From NCBI RefSeq assembly GCF_024345185.1, contig NZ_BROB01000012.1, positions 1-64,000 of the forward strand: a DNA stretch of 64,000 bases, read 5' to 3'. Positions 9,471 to 22,226 of this stretch are shown piece after piece. Numbering within the stretch: position 1 is the first letter of the stretch; each line of letters starts with the position of its first letter. The translations under genes were made by a program, and so were the position numbers. This DNA is from Levilactobacillus humaensis (GTDB taxonomy: Bacteria; Bacillota; Bacilli; Lactobacillales; Lactobacillaceae). The notes under the pieces were generated by a model. That model was not told the origin of the DNA. It did no database searches and worked only from the letters and a program-made list of their open reading frames with translations.

Positions 9471-10184
9471 GTGGGAAGTGGTACAGTTTCAACCTTTCAA
9501 ATTTGGAAGCTAACATTTAGTACTGCTAATGTGGTGTCAGGTTTGGTGGTGTTCATCCTGGCATTCGCAGTTATCTTCTTTACGTCTCGACATGTTTCGA
9601 TGCGGCCTTCAAAAGGCCAGAACTTTCTCGAATGGTTAATTGACTTCACCAATGGTATCTTAAAAGGGTCAATTCCAGCCAAGGAAGTTAGTGGATTTGG
9701 ACTTTGGGGATTCACGTTATTCCTGTTTCTCTTTCTTTCAAACCAACTTGGTTTATTCTTCAACGTTGCAATCAATGGTTCTGCAATTGTTCGAAGTCCA
9801 ACATCTGATCCAATTGTAACGTTGACGATGTCAATGATGACAGTTGTTTTGGCTAACTATGCTGGTCTCAAAAAATGGGGAACCAAGGGCTACTTGGCAA
9901 GCTTTATTAAGCCATCGCCAATGTTCTTAGCATCGAACTTGTTCGAACAAGTCTCAAGTTTTCTGACTCTCGGTCTTCGTATTTTCGGGATTATCTTCTC
10001 TGGTGAAGTCTTACTGGAAATGGTTTGGTCTCTGGCTGAACTAAAAGGTATTCCTACGTTGATCGCGGCTGTACCAATTGAAATGGCTTGGCAAGGACTC
10101 TCAGTCTTCTTGGGCTCCATTCAAGCATATGTTTTCTTAACACTATCTTCAGTATACATTGGTCGACAATTAGAAGGTGAATAG
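9471..10184 (+). CDS. atpB: ATP synthase Fo subunit a
   Basis: 237-residue multi-pass membrane protein that forms the two proton half-channels next to the c-ring. Five or six hydrophobic helices are visible. The essential channel arginine is R170 in LTLGLRIFG. The start is GTG, 6 bp after GAGGTGATA. First gene of the operon. In lactic acid bacteria the enzyme mainly hydrolyses ATP to export protons and keep cytoplasmic pH neutral. Confidence 0.97.
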   Translation: MGSGTVSTFQIWKLTFSTANVVSGLVVFILAFAVIFFTSRHVSMRPSKGQNFLEWLIDFTNGILKGSIPAKEVSGFGLWGFTLFLFLFLSNQLGLFFNVAINGSAIVRSPTSDPIVTLTMSMMTVVLANYAGLKKWGTKGYLASFIKPSPMFLASNLFEQVSSFLTLGLRIFGIIFSGEVLLEMVWSLAELKGIPTLIAAVPIEMAWQGLSVFLGSIQAYVFLTLSSVYIGRQLEGE

Positions 10185-10224
10185 GCAGTAAGCCTGTTCC
10201 AAATTCAAGGAGGAAATATTAATT

Positions 10225-10437
10225 ATGGGTGCATTAGCAGCAAGTTTTACTATGATGGCAGCAGCATTAGCAGGGGCATTCGGTGACGCGATCGTTATCG
10301 TTAAAACCCTTGAAAGTATGGTTCGTCAACCTGAAATGGCCGGTCAATTCCGTACCACGATGTTCATTGGTGTTGGGTTAGTTGAAGCTATGCCAATCCT
10401 GGGCTTCGTTGTCTCACTGTTGTTGATGAACAAGTAA
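10225..10437 (+). CDS. atpE: ATP synthase Fo subunit c
   Basis: 70-residue hairpin of two membrane helices, the proteolipid of the rotor ring. The polar loop RQP is at 34-36 and the proton-carrying carboxylate is E54 in VGLVEAMPI. No sodium-type ligand set (the Q..E..S/T pattern) is evident, so proton coupling is likely. A strong AGGAGG ribosome site fits the high copy number needed. Confidence 0.98.
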   Translation: MGALAASFTMMAAALAGAFGDAIVIVKTLESMVRQPEMAGQFRTTMFIGVGLVEAMPILGFVVSLLLMNK

Positions 10438-10492
10438 TGTTTCAGGTTACTTTGGATTCAGCAAAAGTTGACAATGAAGGAGGTGTCAATAG

Positions 10493-10997
10493 ATGCTCTC
10501 ACATTTAGTGATTGATGCAACTCTCTACAACGGTGATTCGATCTTTTACGTTGTAACCTTCCTTCTGTTAATGTGGCTCGTCAAGATTTTCGCTTGGGGT
10601 CCCATTACGAAGATGATGCAACAACGGTCGGATAAAATTTCTGATGATATTGACCACGCCGAAAAGTCACGGGCTGAAGCTGCTGATTTAGCAGACCAAC
10701 GTCAGGAAGCCTTACAAGGTTCCCGCGTTGAAGCCCAACAAATCGTCAGCACGGCGAAGAGTGACGGACAGGAACAACGGGGTCAGATCATTAATAAAGC
10801 CGAAGCCGATGCACAGGCCTTGAAGGCCAAAGCCCAGGACGACATTGCCCAAGAACGGGAAGCCGCTTTGGTTGGTGCACGGAACGATGTGGCGGATTTA
10901 TCTATTGAGATTGCTTCCAAGCTAATTCAGCGTGAATTGAATGCTAGTGATCAAAAAGAATTGATCGATTCTTATATCGAAGGGTTGGGGAAGCCAC

Positions 10998-11008
<11 letters not shown>
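10493..11008 (+). CDS. atpF: ATP synthase Fo subunit b
   Basis: 171-residue peripheral-stalk subunit with one N-terminal membrane helix (about residues 17-35) followed by a long charged coiled coil rich in Ala, Glu, Lys and Gln. It joins subunit a to F1 through delta. Preceded by AAGGAGGTG. Its end overlaps the start of atpH by 11 bp. Confidence 0.96.
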
Positions 11009-13116
<2,108 letters not shown>

Positions 13117-13146
13117 AATTGCTTGAAGGAAGGATGGTGAGAAAAA

Positions 13147-14046
13147 ATGGCTGAATCTATCCATGACGTCCAACATCGGATTTCGTCAACCAAGGCAACC
13201 CGACAGATTACTGCCGCGATGCACATGGTGTCGACTGCGAAGTTGAACAAGATTCAGAAGCATACGGCTGGCTATCAAGAGTACGTCTCAAAGATTAAGT
13301 CAGTGGTCATGCGCTTATCTCAGTCTCAACTGTTTGATAATTCCTCAAACAAGTTACAGGCAGACCGTCCAGTTAAGAAAACGGCTTATTTAGTCATAAC
13401 TTCTGACCGCGGTATGGTGGGGAGTTATAACAGTAGTGTCTTGCGCGAAGCCAATGAATTCATTGACAAGCAGACACCTAACCCAGATGACTATATGATT
13501 CTGGCTGTTGGGGGTACCGGAGCAGACTTCTACAAGAACCGGGGCATTAACGTGGCTTATGAATATCGCGGTGTTAGCGATGTTCCTGAGTTTAACGAAG
13601 TCCGGGAGATTGTGAAGACGGTGACGACCATGTTTGATAACGAAATTTTTGACGAACTTTACGTTTGTTATAACCATTTCGTTAACCGCATTACGTCGTC
13701 ATTCCGGGGTGAAAAGACATTGCCAGTGGACCGTGAAACACTTGCGGGTAAAGCTGTTAGTGAGACGCCAACGTCCAATCTTGCAAACGATTATGAAACA
13801 GAACCTTCAGCGCAGGAGGTCTTGGATTCTATCCTGCCACAATACGCTGAGAGTCTGGTTTATGGTGCTATTTTGGATGCCAAAACTGCTGAACATGCAT
13901 CAAGTTCTAATGCGATGCAGTCAGCCACTGACAACGCTGATGACCTGATCTCGGATCTGCAATTACATTACAACCGGGCTCGGCAAGCAGCGATTACGAC
14001 TGAAATCACCGAAATTACTGGTGGTCAAGAAGCCTTAAAGAATTAA
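13147..14046 (+). CDS. atpG: ATP synthase F1 subunit gamma
   Basis: 299-residue central-shaft subunit. N-terminal ([16 protein letters not shown]) and C-terminal ([15 protein letters not shown]) coiled-coil segments form the rotor axle, with a Rossmann-like globular domain between them. Located between atpA and atpD as in most bacteria. Confidence 0.97.
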   Translation: MAESIHDVQHRISSTKATRQITAAMHMVSTAKLNKIQKHTAGYQEYVSKIKSVVMRLSQSQLFDNSSNKLQADRPVKKTAYLVITSDRGMVGSYNSSVLREANEFIDKQTPNPDDYMILAVGGTGADFYKNRGINVAYEYRGVSDVPEFNEVREIVKTVTTMFDNEIFDELYVCYNHFVNRITSSFRGEKTLPVDRETLAGKAVSETPTSNLANDYETEPSAQEVLDSILPQYAESLVYGAILDAKTAEHASSSNAMQSATDNADDLISDLQLHYNRARQAAITTEITEITGGQEALKN

Positions 14047-14062
14047 TGACGGGAGGAATTAA

Positions 14063-15484
<1,422 letters not shown>

Positions 15485-15497
15485 GGAGGAATTCTAA

Positions 15498-15914
15498 TTG
15501 GCTGATAAACCAGTTTTATCCGTTAGCATTGTGACTCCCGATGGTCGGGTCTATGAACAGAAGGGTGACTTTCTGATTGTGACTACGTCCTATGCGCCGA
15601 TGGGGATCTTGCCAAATCACGTTCCCGTCCTTGCGACGTTGAAAGTTGATGAGGTTCGTTTCAAGCATGACGGTGAACAAGACCGGATTGCCGTTAACGG
15701 CGGATTCATTGAATTCTCCAATAACGTGGCAACGATTGTTGCCGACAGTGCCGAACGTCAGGGTGACATTGATGTCAACCGGGCGCAGAGCGCTCAGGAA
15801 CGGGCTAAAAAGGCGATTGAAAAGGCAAAGGCCGAGAAGGATCCCGATACCTTAGCACGGGCTGAAGTGGCATTACGCCGGGCTATTAACCGGATTAACG
15901 TTGCCAATCACTAA
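15498..15914 (+). CDS. atpC: ATP synthase F1 subunit epsilon
   Basis: 138-residue subunit that couples gamma to the c-ring and can inhibit ATP hydrolysis through its C-terminal helices. A beta-sandwich N-domain (PMGILPNHVP) is followed by a two-helix C-domain (ERAKKAIEKAKAE...). The start is TTG, 5-6 bp after GGGAGGA. Last gene of the operon. Confidence 0.97.
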   Translation: MADKPVLSVSIVTPDGRVYEQKGDFLIVTTSYAPMGILPNHVPVLATLKVDEVRFKHDGEQDRIAVNGGFIEFSNNVATIVADSAERQGDIDVNRAQSAQERAKKAIEKAKAEKDPDTLARAEVALRRAINRINVANH

Positions 15915-15950
15915 GCACGATGCAAGACAATAGTCCTGAATAGGACCCAG

Positions 15951-15984
15951 AAGCAACTTTCCTCTAGGGGAGAGTTGCTTTTTT
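15951..15984 (+). terminator. Terminator of the ATP synthase operon
   Basis: A 12-bp GC-poor stem (15951-15962 with 15969-15980) followed by six T. Confidence 0.85.
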
Positions 15985-16326
15985 GTCGTAGTAGATCTCA
16001 TGTTTTGGCGTTTTACGCCGTCTAAGTTTGTGTTACATATCGGCTAAAGTGGGGCGAAATACAGGCCTGAAAGCCATAAAAAATAAATTTATTTCCGAAC
16101 GATGCACGAGCTTTGGACTTGAAAATAAGTCGTCCGATTGCGAGAGCGTGATCATCGATTTTGAAATAAGTTCACCACGTAAAACCTTTTAGGTGGCCGT
16201 TTGGTCGGTCACCGGTCATAAACGGATGAAATGTAATATTACAAACACCGATTTTACAGGAATTTCGGGGACAATCATGAAAAATTATGATATAGTGGGT
16301 GAGAATGTTTAGAAAGGATTGGGCGA
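15985..16326 (+). promoter_or_regulatory. Non-coding stretch with a 12-bp palindrome and the DUF1146-murA promoter
   Basis: No convincing gene lies here. Two features stand out: a perfect palindrome TGTAATATTACA at 16232-16243, and an extended -10 (TGA then TATAGT, 16288-16296) about 20 bp before the DUF1146 ribosome site. The palindrome ends 47 bp before the -10, where an activator or repressor could bind, but I cannot assign a regulator. The remainder (about 16000-16230) holds only a short hairpin at GGCGTTTTACGCC. Confidence 0.45.
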
Positions 16327-16554
16327 ATGAAACTCATTGGGTTACAGGGAATATTAACGATTATTAGCCATTTAATCTTTATTGCCCTCGCATTTTGGGC
16401 AATATCTGCGTTACACATTGAACGGTTAATGACGTTTTACCCGCGTCAGTCACGAGTGCTTATCGTGATGCTGGCGGTGGCCATCGGCTTTGGCTGCAGC
16501 TCATTCTTCCTAGACTTCATTAACAACGTTCGTAACCTGGGCTATTTACTTTAA
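16327..16554 (+). CDS. DUF1146 family membrane protein (YwzB-like)
   Basis: 75-residue protein with two hydrophobic helices (about 10-30 and 42-66) joined by a short basic loop (YPRQSR). It matches the small DUF1146 family found between the ATP synthase operon and murA in Bacillus and lactobacilli. No biochemical role is established. An AAAGGAT ribosome site precedes the ATG, and it is probably co-transcribed with murA 38 bp downstream. Confidence 0.85.
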   Translation: MKLIGLQGILTIISHLIFIALAFWAISALHIERLMTFYPRQSRVLIVMLAVAIGFGCSSFFLDFINNVRNLGYLL

Positions 16555-16592
16555 AGCAGCAAACGGCTCATAAAATTCTTTGGAGGTATCCC

Positions 16593-17900
16593 ATGGAAAA
16601 AATTATCGTTCATGGTGGGAACCGCTTAACTGGTGTGGTTCAAATTGAAGGAGCTAAGAATGCCGTTCTTCCAATTTTGGCGGCGTCAATTCTTGGCCAA
16701 GATGGCCTCACCCACTTAGCAAATGTTCCGGTTTTATCTGATGTTTATACGATGAATAAAGTCTTACGCTTCCTGAATCTCCGCGTTGATTTCAACGAAG
16801 AAAAACGGGAAGTCACGATTGATGCGACACGCCAAGTTTCTAGTGAAGCGCCTTTTGAATACGTTTCCAAGATGCGTGCCTCAATCGTTGTGATGGGTCC
16901 GCTCTTAGCGCGGTTGGGTCATGCTCGGGTTGCCTTACCTGGTGGTTGTGCCATCGGGACGCGGCCAATTGACTTACACTTGAAGGGCTTAGAAGCCCTC
17001 GGTGCCCGGATTGAACAACACGATGGCTATATTGAAGCCTTCGCTGATCGGTTAGTCGGGAGCCACATTTACTTAGATTTCCCTAGCGTTGGGGCCACTC
17101 AGAACATCATGATGGCCGCTTGTTTAGCTCAAGGAACGACCGTGATTGACAACGTCGCTCGCGAACCAGAAATCGTGGATTTGGCCAACGTCTTAAACAA
17201 GATGGGGGCTCACGTCCGTGGTGCCGGTACGGAAACACTTCGGATCGACGGGGTAGAAAAGATGCATGGGACTGAACACAACGTGGTTCAGGACCGGATC
17301 GAAGCCGGAACCTTTATGGTCGGCGCTGCCTTGACTCACGGGAATGTCTTGATTAAAGACGGGATCGTTGAACACAACAAGCCACTGATCTCCAAGTTAC
17401 AGGAGATGGGTGCCACGGTTACGGAAGAACCAGAAGGCATTCGGGTTGTCGGTCCAGAAAAGTTGCAACCAACGGACGTGAAGACCTTGCCTTATCCTGG
17501 TTTTCCAACTGACATGCAGCCACAAATGACCATCTTACAGTTGGCCGCTGCCGGAACCAGCACCATGACGGAAACTGTCTTTGAGAACCGCTTCATGCAT
17601 CTGGAAGAACTCCGGCGCATGAATGCCCAGTATCAAGTGAACGGCCGGACCGTTGTGATGCATGGCCCAACCGACTTTAATGGGGCTGAAGTGGCCGCTA
17701 CCGACCTGCGGGCTGCTGCGGCATTGGTCTTAGCCGGATTAGTTGCGGACGGGTACACTCAGGTGACCAATCTGAAATACTTAGACCGCGGTTACTATGA
17801 CTTCCACAAGAAGTTAACGGCATTGGGCGCACAAGTTGAACGCGTCACGGTTGCTGATAATGATACTGTGGTGTTAAAAAACTCACACGTAAATAACTAG
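16593..17900 (+). CDS. murA: UDP-N-acetylglucosamine 1-carboxyvinyltransferase
   Basis: 435-residue EPSP-synthase-fold enzyme. It transfers enolpyruvate from PEP to UDP-GlcNAc, the first committed step of peptidoglycan synthesis in the cytoplasm. The active-site Cys119 is in [11 protein letters not shown], the residue alkylated by fosfomycin; a Cys rather than Asp predicts sensitivity at the target level. K22/N23 of the substrate site are in EGAKNAVL. Firmicutes often carry two copies; the position next to DUF1146 and mbl marks this as the MurA1 type. Confidence 0.97.
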   Translation: MEKIIVHGGNRLTGVVQIEGAKNAVLPILAASILGQDGLTHLANVPVLSDVYTMNKVLRFLNLRVDFNEEKREVTIDATRQVSSEAPFEYVSKMRASIVVMGPLLARLGHARVALPGGCAIGTRPIDLHLKGLEALGARIEQHDGYIEAFADRLVGSHIYLDFPSVGATQNIMMAACLAQGTTVIDNVAREPEIVDLANVLNKMGAHVRGAGTETLRIDGVEKMHGTEHNVVQDRIEAGTFMVGAALTHGNVLIKDGIVEHNKPLISKLQEMGATVTEEPEGIRVVGPEKLQPTDVKTLPYPGFPTDMQPQMTILQLAAAGTSTMTETVFENRFMHLEELRRMNAQYQVNGRTVVMHGPTDFNGAEVAATDLRAAAALVLAGLVADGYTQVTNLKYLDRGYYDFHKKLTALGAQVERVTVADNDTVVLKNSHVNN

Positions 17901-17905
17901 ACAAC

Positions 17906-17933
17906 AAGGGGTGGCGTAGGGCCACCTTTTTGT
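17906..17933 (+). terminator. Terminator of murA
   Basis: A GGTGGC/GCCACC stem followed by five T; the stem is short but GC-rich. Confidence 0.75.
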
Positions 17934-17948
17934 TTGCTCGAGAAATCA

Positions 17949-17977
17949 TTTAGAGTTTAATGAGAGTATGTTATAAT
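17949..17977 (+). promoter_or_regulatory. Promoter of mbl
   Basis: TTTAGA (17949-17954), 17-bp spacer, and TGT-TATAAT extended -10 (17969-17977). Confidence 0.75.
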
Positions 17978-18021
17978 GATATGTTGAAAATTGGCATTTA
18001 AAATCAGGAGGGCACATAAGT

Positions 18022-19029
18022 ATGGCGAAAGATATTGGAATTGATCTGGGGACTGCGAACGTTTTAATTTACGTGGTCGGCAAGGGTATCGTATTAAATG
18101 AACCATCCGTCGTCGCAATTGATACGAAGACGGATAAGGTCCTGGCAGTGGGTTCAGAGGCTTACCGCATGGTGGGTCGGACTCCAGGGAATATTCGGGC
18201 AATTCGTCCCTTGAAGGACGGGGTCATTTCCGATTTTGACATCACTGAAGCCATGCTCTCCTACTTCATCAATAAGCTTAGCGTTAAGGGGTTCTTGTCC
18301 AAACCAAACATTATGATTTGTGCACCAACCAACATCACTGAGATCGAACGGAAGGCCATCATTCAGGCTGCCGAAAAGTCCGGTGGCGCCAAGGTTTACT
18401 TGGAAGCCGAACCTAAGGTAGCCGCATTAGGTGCTGGAATGGATATCTTCAAGCCTAGTGGTAACATGGTTATCGACATGGGTGGGGGAACTAGTGACAT
18501 TGCTATCCTGTCCTTAGGGGACATCGTGGCGAGTCGGTCTATTCGGGTCGCTGGTGACCGGATGAATGCTGAAATTGTGAACTACATGAAGCATGAACAT
18601 AACCTGATTATCGGGGAACGGACAGCGGAAACCATCAAGATTAAGATTGGGACTGCCTATCCAGAACCTGACAATGAACAGAAGACAATGGCCGTTCGGG
18701 GCCGTGATTCCGTCAGTGGAATGCCAACCGAAACGACGATTACCGCCGCTGAGGTTGAAGTTGCGATTCACGATTCCGTGGACCAAATTGTGGCTGCGGC
18801 CATGTCAGTTCTGGAAACGACGCCACCTGAGTTGGCTGCGGACATCATTGACCGTGGGATCATGTTGACCGGTGGGGGAGCCTTGTTAGATGGTATCGAC
18901 AAGCTCTTCTCAGAACGTTTAACGGTTCCTGTTATCATTTCCGAAGACCCCTTGGACAACGTGGCTAAGGGTGCCGGTGTCCTTCTGGAACACATGGATA
19001 CCAAGACGGCAAAACAAAACAACGACTAG
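18022..19029 (+). CDS. mbl: MreB-like actin homologue Mbl
   Basis: 335-residue bacterial actin that forms membrane-associated filaments guiding lateral wall synthesis. The actin ATPase signatures are present: phosphate-1 IDLGTANV at the N-terminus, phosphate-2 VIDMGGGTSDIA near residue 155, and the adenosine motif LTGGGALL near 285. It differs from the second MreB-family gene at 46114 and sits with yidD and rodA rather than mreCD, the arrangement of Bacillus mbl. AGGAGGG ribosome site. A rod-shaped cell is implied. Confidence 0.93.
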   Translation: MAKDIGIDLGTANVLIYVVGKGIVLNEPSVVAIDTKTDKVLAVGSEAYRMVGRTPGNIRAIRPLKDGVISDFDITEAMLSYFINKLSVKGFLSKPNIMICAPTNITEIERKAIIQAAEKSGGAKVYLEAEPKVAALGAGMDIFKPSGNMVIDMGGGTSDIAILSLGDIVASRSIRVAGDRMNAEIVNYMKHEHNLIIGERTAETIKIKIGTAYPEPDNEQKTMAVRGRDSVSGMPTETTITAAEVEVAIHDSVDQIVAAAMSVLETTPPELAADIIDRGIMLTGGGALLDGIDKLFSERLTVPVIISEDPLDNVAKGAGVLLEHMDTKTAKQNND

Positions 19030-19047
19030 CATTCAGGAGGTGGCGTG

Positions 19048-19341
19048 ATGCGTTGGCTATTGACGACTTTAGTACGTGGGTACCAGCGATTCATTTCGCC
19101 ACTATTCCCACCGACCTGTCGGTATTATCCGACTTGTTCGAATTACATGTTGCAGGCGTTAGCAAAGCATGGGGCGCTTAAGGGCGGTCTCATGGGGGTG
19201 GCCCGAATCTTGCGGTGCCATCCATTCGTGCGGGGCGGGATTGATCCCGTGCCGGACCACTTTAGCCTCCGTCGCAACACGAAAGCGGAAGCAGAATACC
19301 GAGCGGCGATGCATCTGGATCAGCTGCCGCCCACTAAATAA
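19048..19341 (+). CDS. yidD: Membrane protein insertion efficiency factor YidD
   Basis: 97-residue small protein of the YidD family (DUF37). The diagnostic cysteines lie in [10 protein letters not shown] and LRCHPF, and the family end motif GGIDPVP is present. It is an amphipathic inner-membrane-associated protein thought to help YidC insert proteins. The ATG at 19048 lies 7 bp after AGGAGG; the GTG just before it is too close. Follows mbl at once, probably on the same transcript. Confidence 0.93.
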   Translation: MRWLLTTLVRGYQRFISPLFPPTCRYYPTCSNYMLQALAKHGALKGGLMGVARILRCHPFVRGGIDPVPDHFSLRRNTKAEAEYRAAMHLDQLPPTK

Positions 19342-19353
19342 AGGAGAGTTGGC

Positions 19354-19578
19354 ATGAGTAAACGAGAAAAAGCAGTGCAAGTGACCATTGATGAACAAAA
19401 ATTACCAGACGGCCAAACAATGTCCGTTCTGAAGATTGGTTCAGAGACGATCGGAACCGTCACACCTGACGACGACCGATTCTCGGCCCAGTTGAATGAC
19501 GGCGATGTTTACCGTGTAAAGACAGTCGACGAGGGTGTCGAGCTATTATTACGCGATTACCATTTACACCGGGGTTAA
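19354..19578 (+). CDS. DUF2969 family protein
   Basis: 74-residue conserved protein of lactic acid bacteria (DUF2969), soluble and acidic, with a compact beta-rich composition. No catalytic motif is evident. It is consistently found between yidD and rodA in lactobacilli, which hints at a wall-elongation link, but this is context only. An AAGGAGAG ribosome site precedes the ATG. Confidence 0.8.
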   Translation: MSKREKAVQVTIDEQKLPDGQTMSVLKIGSETIGTVTPDDDRFSAQLNDGDVYRVKTVDEGVELLLRDYHLHRG

Positions 19579-19595
19579 TAAATTTTCGTAAAGTT

Positions 19596-19636
19596 GGCCG
19601 GAGTGCGACGTGTTCGTCCACTCTGGCCTTTATAAT
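19596..19636 (+). terminator. Hairpin after DUF2969, merging into a -10 box before rodA
   Basis: A 10-bp stem (19596-19605 with 19619-19628) runs directly into TTTATAAT. The T run is too short for a strong terminator, and TATAAT at 19631-19636 could serve as the rodA -10, although no -35 is seen at the proper distance. Confidence 0.5.
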
Positions 19637-19673
19637 AAAGACAAATCTTAGTTTGAATTAAGGAGCAATCATA

Positions 19674-20879
19674 GTGGCAAAGAATGCGACAGAACAACGG
19701 ACCGAGACCGAGTCGCGTATCGACTGGGGGATTATCTTCTGTATCCTCATGTTGGCGTTGATTGGACTCGCCTCCATCTATGTAGCGGCGACCCACGATA
19801 GCGGGTCGACTAGCATTACTTCTGCGGTGGTTTCCCAATTGGTGTGGTATGTCATTGGGACCGTGGCAATTATTATCATCATGCAGTTTGATTCGGAACA
19901 GCTTTGGAAGGTAGCCCCTGTGCTCTATGGGTTAGGGATCTTCCTCCTGCTGGCGGTACTGGTCCTTTACAGTCGGACCTACTTTGACAATACCGGTGCC
20001 AAGAGTTGGTTTGCGATTGGACCGTTGACCTTCCAACCTTCCGAAGTTATGAAGCCAGCCTTTATTTTAATGCTAGCACGGGTGGTGACGGAGAATAACA
20101 ATGCCAATCCGGTCCACACGATGCGTACCGACTGGCAACTGATTGGTAAGCTGATCCTATGGACCTTACCAGTAGCAGCGCTCTTGAAATTACAAAATGA
20201 CTTTGGGACGATGCTGGTGTTCTTCGCGATTGTTGGTGGGGTGTTGCTGGTTTCCGGGATTACCTGGAAGATTATTGCCCCAGCCTTCTCCATCATTGCG
20301 GTGGTTGGGGGTAGCGTCTTGGCTCTGGTCACGACGGATGGTGGGCGTAAGATTCTCGAGAAAGTGGGTTTCCAGGCCTACCAATTCTCCCGGGTCGACA
20401 CCTGGCTTCATCCGTCTGCAGATACCTCAAATCAGGGTTATCAACTCTGGCAGAGTATGAAGGCGATCGGGTCCGGTGGGATCTTTGGGACGGGGTTTAA
20501 CGTCTCACACGTCTACGTACCTGTTCGAGAATCCGATATGATTTTCTCCGTTGTTGGGGAAAACTTCGGATTCATCGGGGGCTGTGTCCTGATCTTCCTG
20601 TACTTCCTATTGATCTACCAAATGATTCGGGTCACCTTCGATACCAAGAACGTGTTCTATGCCTATATCTCAACTGGGGTTATCATGATGATTCTCTTCC
20701 ACGTGTTTGAAAACATTGGGATGAGTATTGGTCTGTTGCCACTGACTGGGATTCCGTTGCCATTCGTGAGCCAAGGGGGGTCCGCGTTGATCGGGAACCT
20801 CATTGGGATTGGTTTAATCATGTCAATGCGGTATCATTATAAGAGTTACATGTTTAGTCGAAACGAGTCTTTCGAATAA
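19674..20879 (+). CDS. rodA: SEDS glycosyltransferase RodA
   Basis: 401-residue SEDS-family membrane enzyme with about ten helices. It polymerises lipid II into glycan strands for cell elongation, working with a class B PBP and the MreB cytoskeleton. The catalytic-region motif VRESDMIFSVVGE and the C-terminal GIPLPFVSQGGS are present, and the gene neighbours mbl, favouring RodA over FtsW. GTG start with AAGGAG upstream. Confidence 0.93.
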   Translation: MAKNATEQRTETESRIDWGIIFCILMLALIGLASIYVAATHDSGSTSITSAVVSQLVWYVIGTVAIIIIMQFDSEQLWKVAPVLYGLGIFLLLAVLVLYSRTYFDNTGAKSWFAIGPLTFQPSEVMKPAFILMLARVVTENNNANPVHTMRTDWQLIGKLILWTLPVAALLKLQNDFGTMLVFFAIVGGVLLVSGITWKIIAPAFSIIAVVGGSVLALVTTDGGRKILEKVGFQAYQFSRVDTWLHPSADTSNQGYQLWQSMKAIGSGGIFGTGFNVSHVYVPVRESDMIFSVVGENFGFIGGCVLIFLYFLLIYQMIRVTFDTKNVFYAYISTGVIMMILFHVFENIGMSIGLLPLTGIPLPFVSQGGSALIGNLIGIGLIMSMRYHYKSYMFSRNESFE

Positions 20880-20894
20880 AAGGGAGCGGTTAGT

Positions 20895-21197
20895 ATGGCT
20901 GAAATGGTAAAGTATTTTTGGACGAAAAAGGTGGCTGATGGCACGCGAATCGGTTTGACCAGTGAGGGCCAATCCGAATTAGGCACGATCAGTTTTGCTA
21001 AGTTACCCGCAGTTGGGGACCACGTTGCTGATGGCGAAAACCTATTGAGTGTTGAGGCGGATAAAGCCGTTTCCGACATTCCGAGTCCTGTTACTGGTAC
21101 CGTGACGGCGGTCAATCCGGCTTTGGAGGCGGACTTCGACGCTCTGAACGGCACCGATACGGCTGCAGCCTGGTTTGTCGATGTGCAAGAAGCTTAA
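20895..21197 (+). CDS. Glycine cleavage H-like lipoyl-domain protein
   Basis: 100-residue single lipoyl (biotinyl-lipoyl-like) domain. The predicted lipoylated lysine lies in VEADKAVSD, close to K57, followed by SPVTGTV as in GcvH. The EADKA form resembles the E2 lipoyl loop more than the usual GcvH ESVKA. No T- or P-protein genes are nearby, so it may act as a lipoyl carrier or relay rather than in glycine cleavage; this is inference. It starts 15 bp after rodA. Confidence 0.8.
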   Translation: MAEMVKYFWTKKVADGTRIGLTSEGQSELGTISFAKLPAVGDHVADGENLLSVEADKAVSDIPSPVTGTVTAVNPALEADFDALNGTDTAAAWFVDVQEA

Positions 21198-21212
21198 ACT
21201 AATTATTAAAGT

Positions 21213-21246
21213 GACCGACTCTTTGCTGGCAAAGGGCCGGTTTTTT
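21213..21246 (+). terminator. Terminator after the H-like protein
   Basis: ACCGACTCTTTGC pairs with GCAAAGGGCCGGT, followed by six T. A TATAAT at 21269-21274, with a possible TTAGTG 18 bp upstream, then starts the next unit. Confidence 0.8.
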
Positions 21247-21350
21247 AGTGGTTTCCCAGCCAGTCGGGTATAATAAGGATAGTTGACGTTTAGGGGGGCG
21301 GTGCGAGCCGTCACGCTAGACCGACCAAATGGGGAATGGAGTGAGTCCAA

Positions 21351-22202
21351 ATGAAAGAAAAGAATGTCGTTCACATGAACGGGTATCTCGGACTACTATT
21401 AGTTTTGGCGTTGATTGTATTTGCTGGCTGGTTGATTGTGATGGCGGGGATGATTGTGACGGGGACGGTCCTCCTGATTGTGGCGATTCTAGCCGCTAGC
21501 AGCCTGACCATCATCAGTCCTAACCAATCCAAGGTGCTGACGTTTTTCGGACAGTACATCGGAACGATCCGCGAGTCGGGGTTGTTCCTGACGATTCCGT
21601 TGACCAATAAGGCCACGGTATCCTTGCGAGTCCGTAACTTTAACAGTGCGATCCTCAAGGTCAATGACCTGCAAGGAAATCCCGTGGAAATTGCCGCGGT
21701 TATTGTCTTCAAGGTTGTGGATACCAGTAAGGCCCTGTTCTCCGTCGAGGACTACGAACAATTCGTGGAAATTCAAACGGAGTCGGCCGTCCGTCACGTG
21801 GCCTCAGAGTACGCTTACGATAATTTTGGTGACGGTGAGGCATTGACCTTGCGGAGCAATCCTACCGAGGTCTCGAATCGTTTGACACAGGAACTCCAGG
21901 AGCGGCTCGACGTCGCCGGGGTCGAAATTATTGAAACGCGGTTGACGCACCTGGCCTACGCCACAGAAATTGCCTCGGCAATGTTACAACGACAACAATC
22001 TCAGGCCATTCTATCGGCGCGGAAGATTATTGTTGAAGGGGCTGTGTCAATTACGGAAGGTGCGATTAGCAAGCTCGCCGATGAGACGGATCTGAAACTA
22101 ACAGACAATCAAAAGATTCAATTAATTAATAACATGATGGTTTCAATTATTAACGAACGGGGCTCACAACCGGTGCTCAATACCGGGAAGATTGAGTCTT
22201 AG
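21351..22202 (+). CDS. SPFH/Band 7 (stomatin-like) membrane protein
   Basis: 283-residue protein with one or two N-terminal membrane helices (about 10-55), an SPFH/Band 7 domain (about 55-215; SLTIISPNQSKVLTFFG, then AIVF-type strands) and a helical C-terminal oligomerisation part. Such proteins scaffold membrane microdomains; no enzymatic motif is expected. The ATG follows GGAGTGAG. It is directly followed by a DUF2785 gene 24 bp away, suggesting an operon. Exact partner unknown. Confidence 0.88.
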   Translation: MKEKNVVHMNGYLGLLLVLALIVFAGWLIVMAGMIVTGTVLLIVAILAASSLTIISPNQSKVLTFFGQYIGTIRESGLFLTIPLTNKATVSLRVRNFNSAILKVNDLQGNPVEIAAVIVFKVVDTSKALFSVEDYEQFVEIQTESAVRHVASEYAYDNFGDGEALTLRSNPTEVSNRLTQELQERLDVAGVEIIETRLTHLAYATEIASAMLQRQQSQAILSARKIIVEGAVSITEGAISKLADETDLKLTDNQKIQLINNMMVSIINERGSQPVLNTGKIES

Positions 22203-22226
22203 TCGGATGCTCAGGAGGCTTATTTG

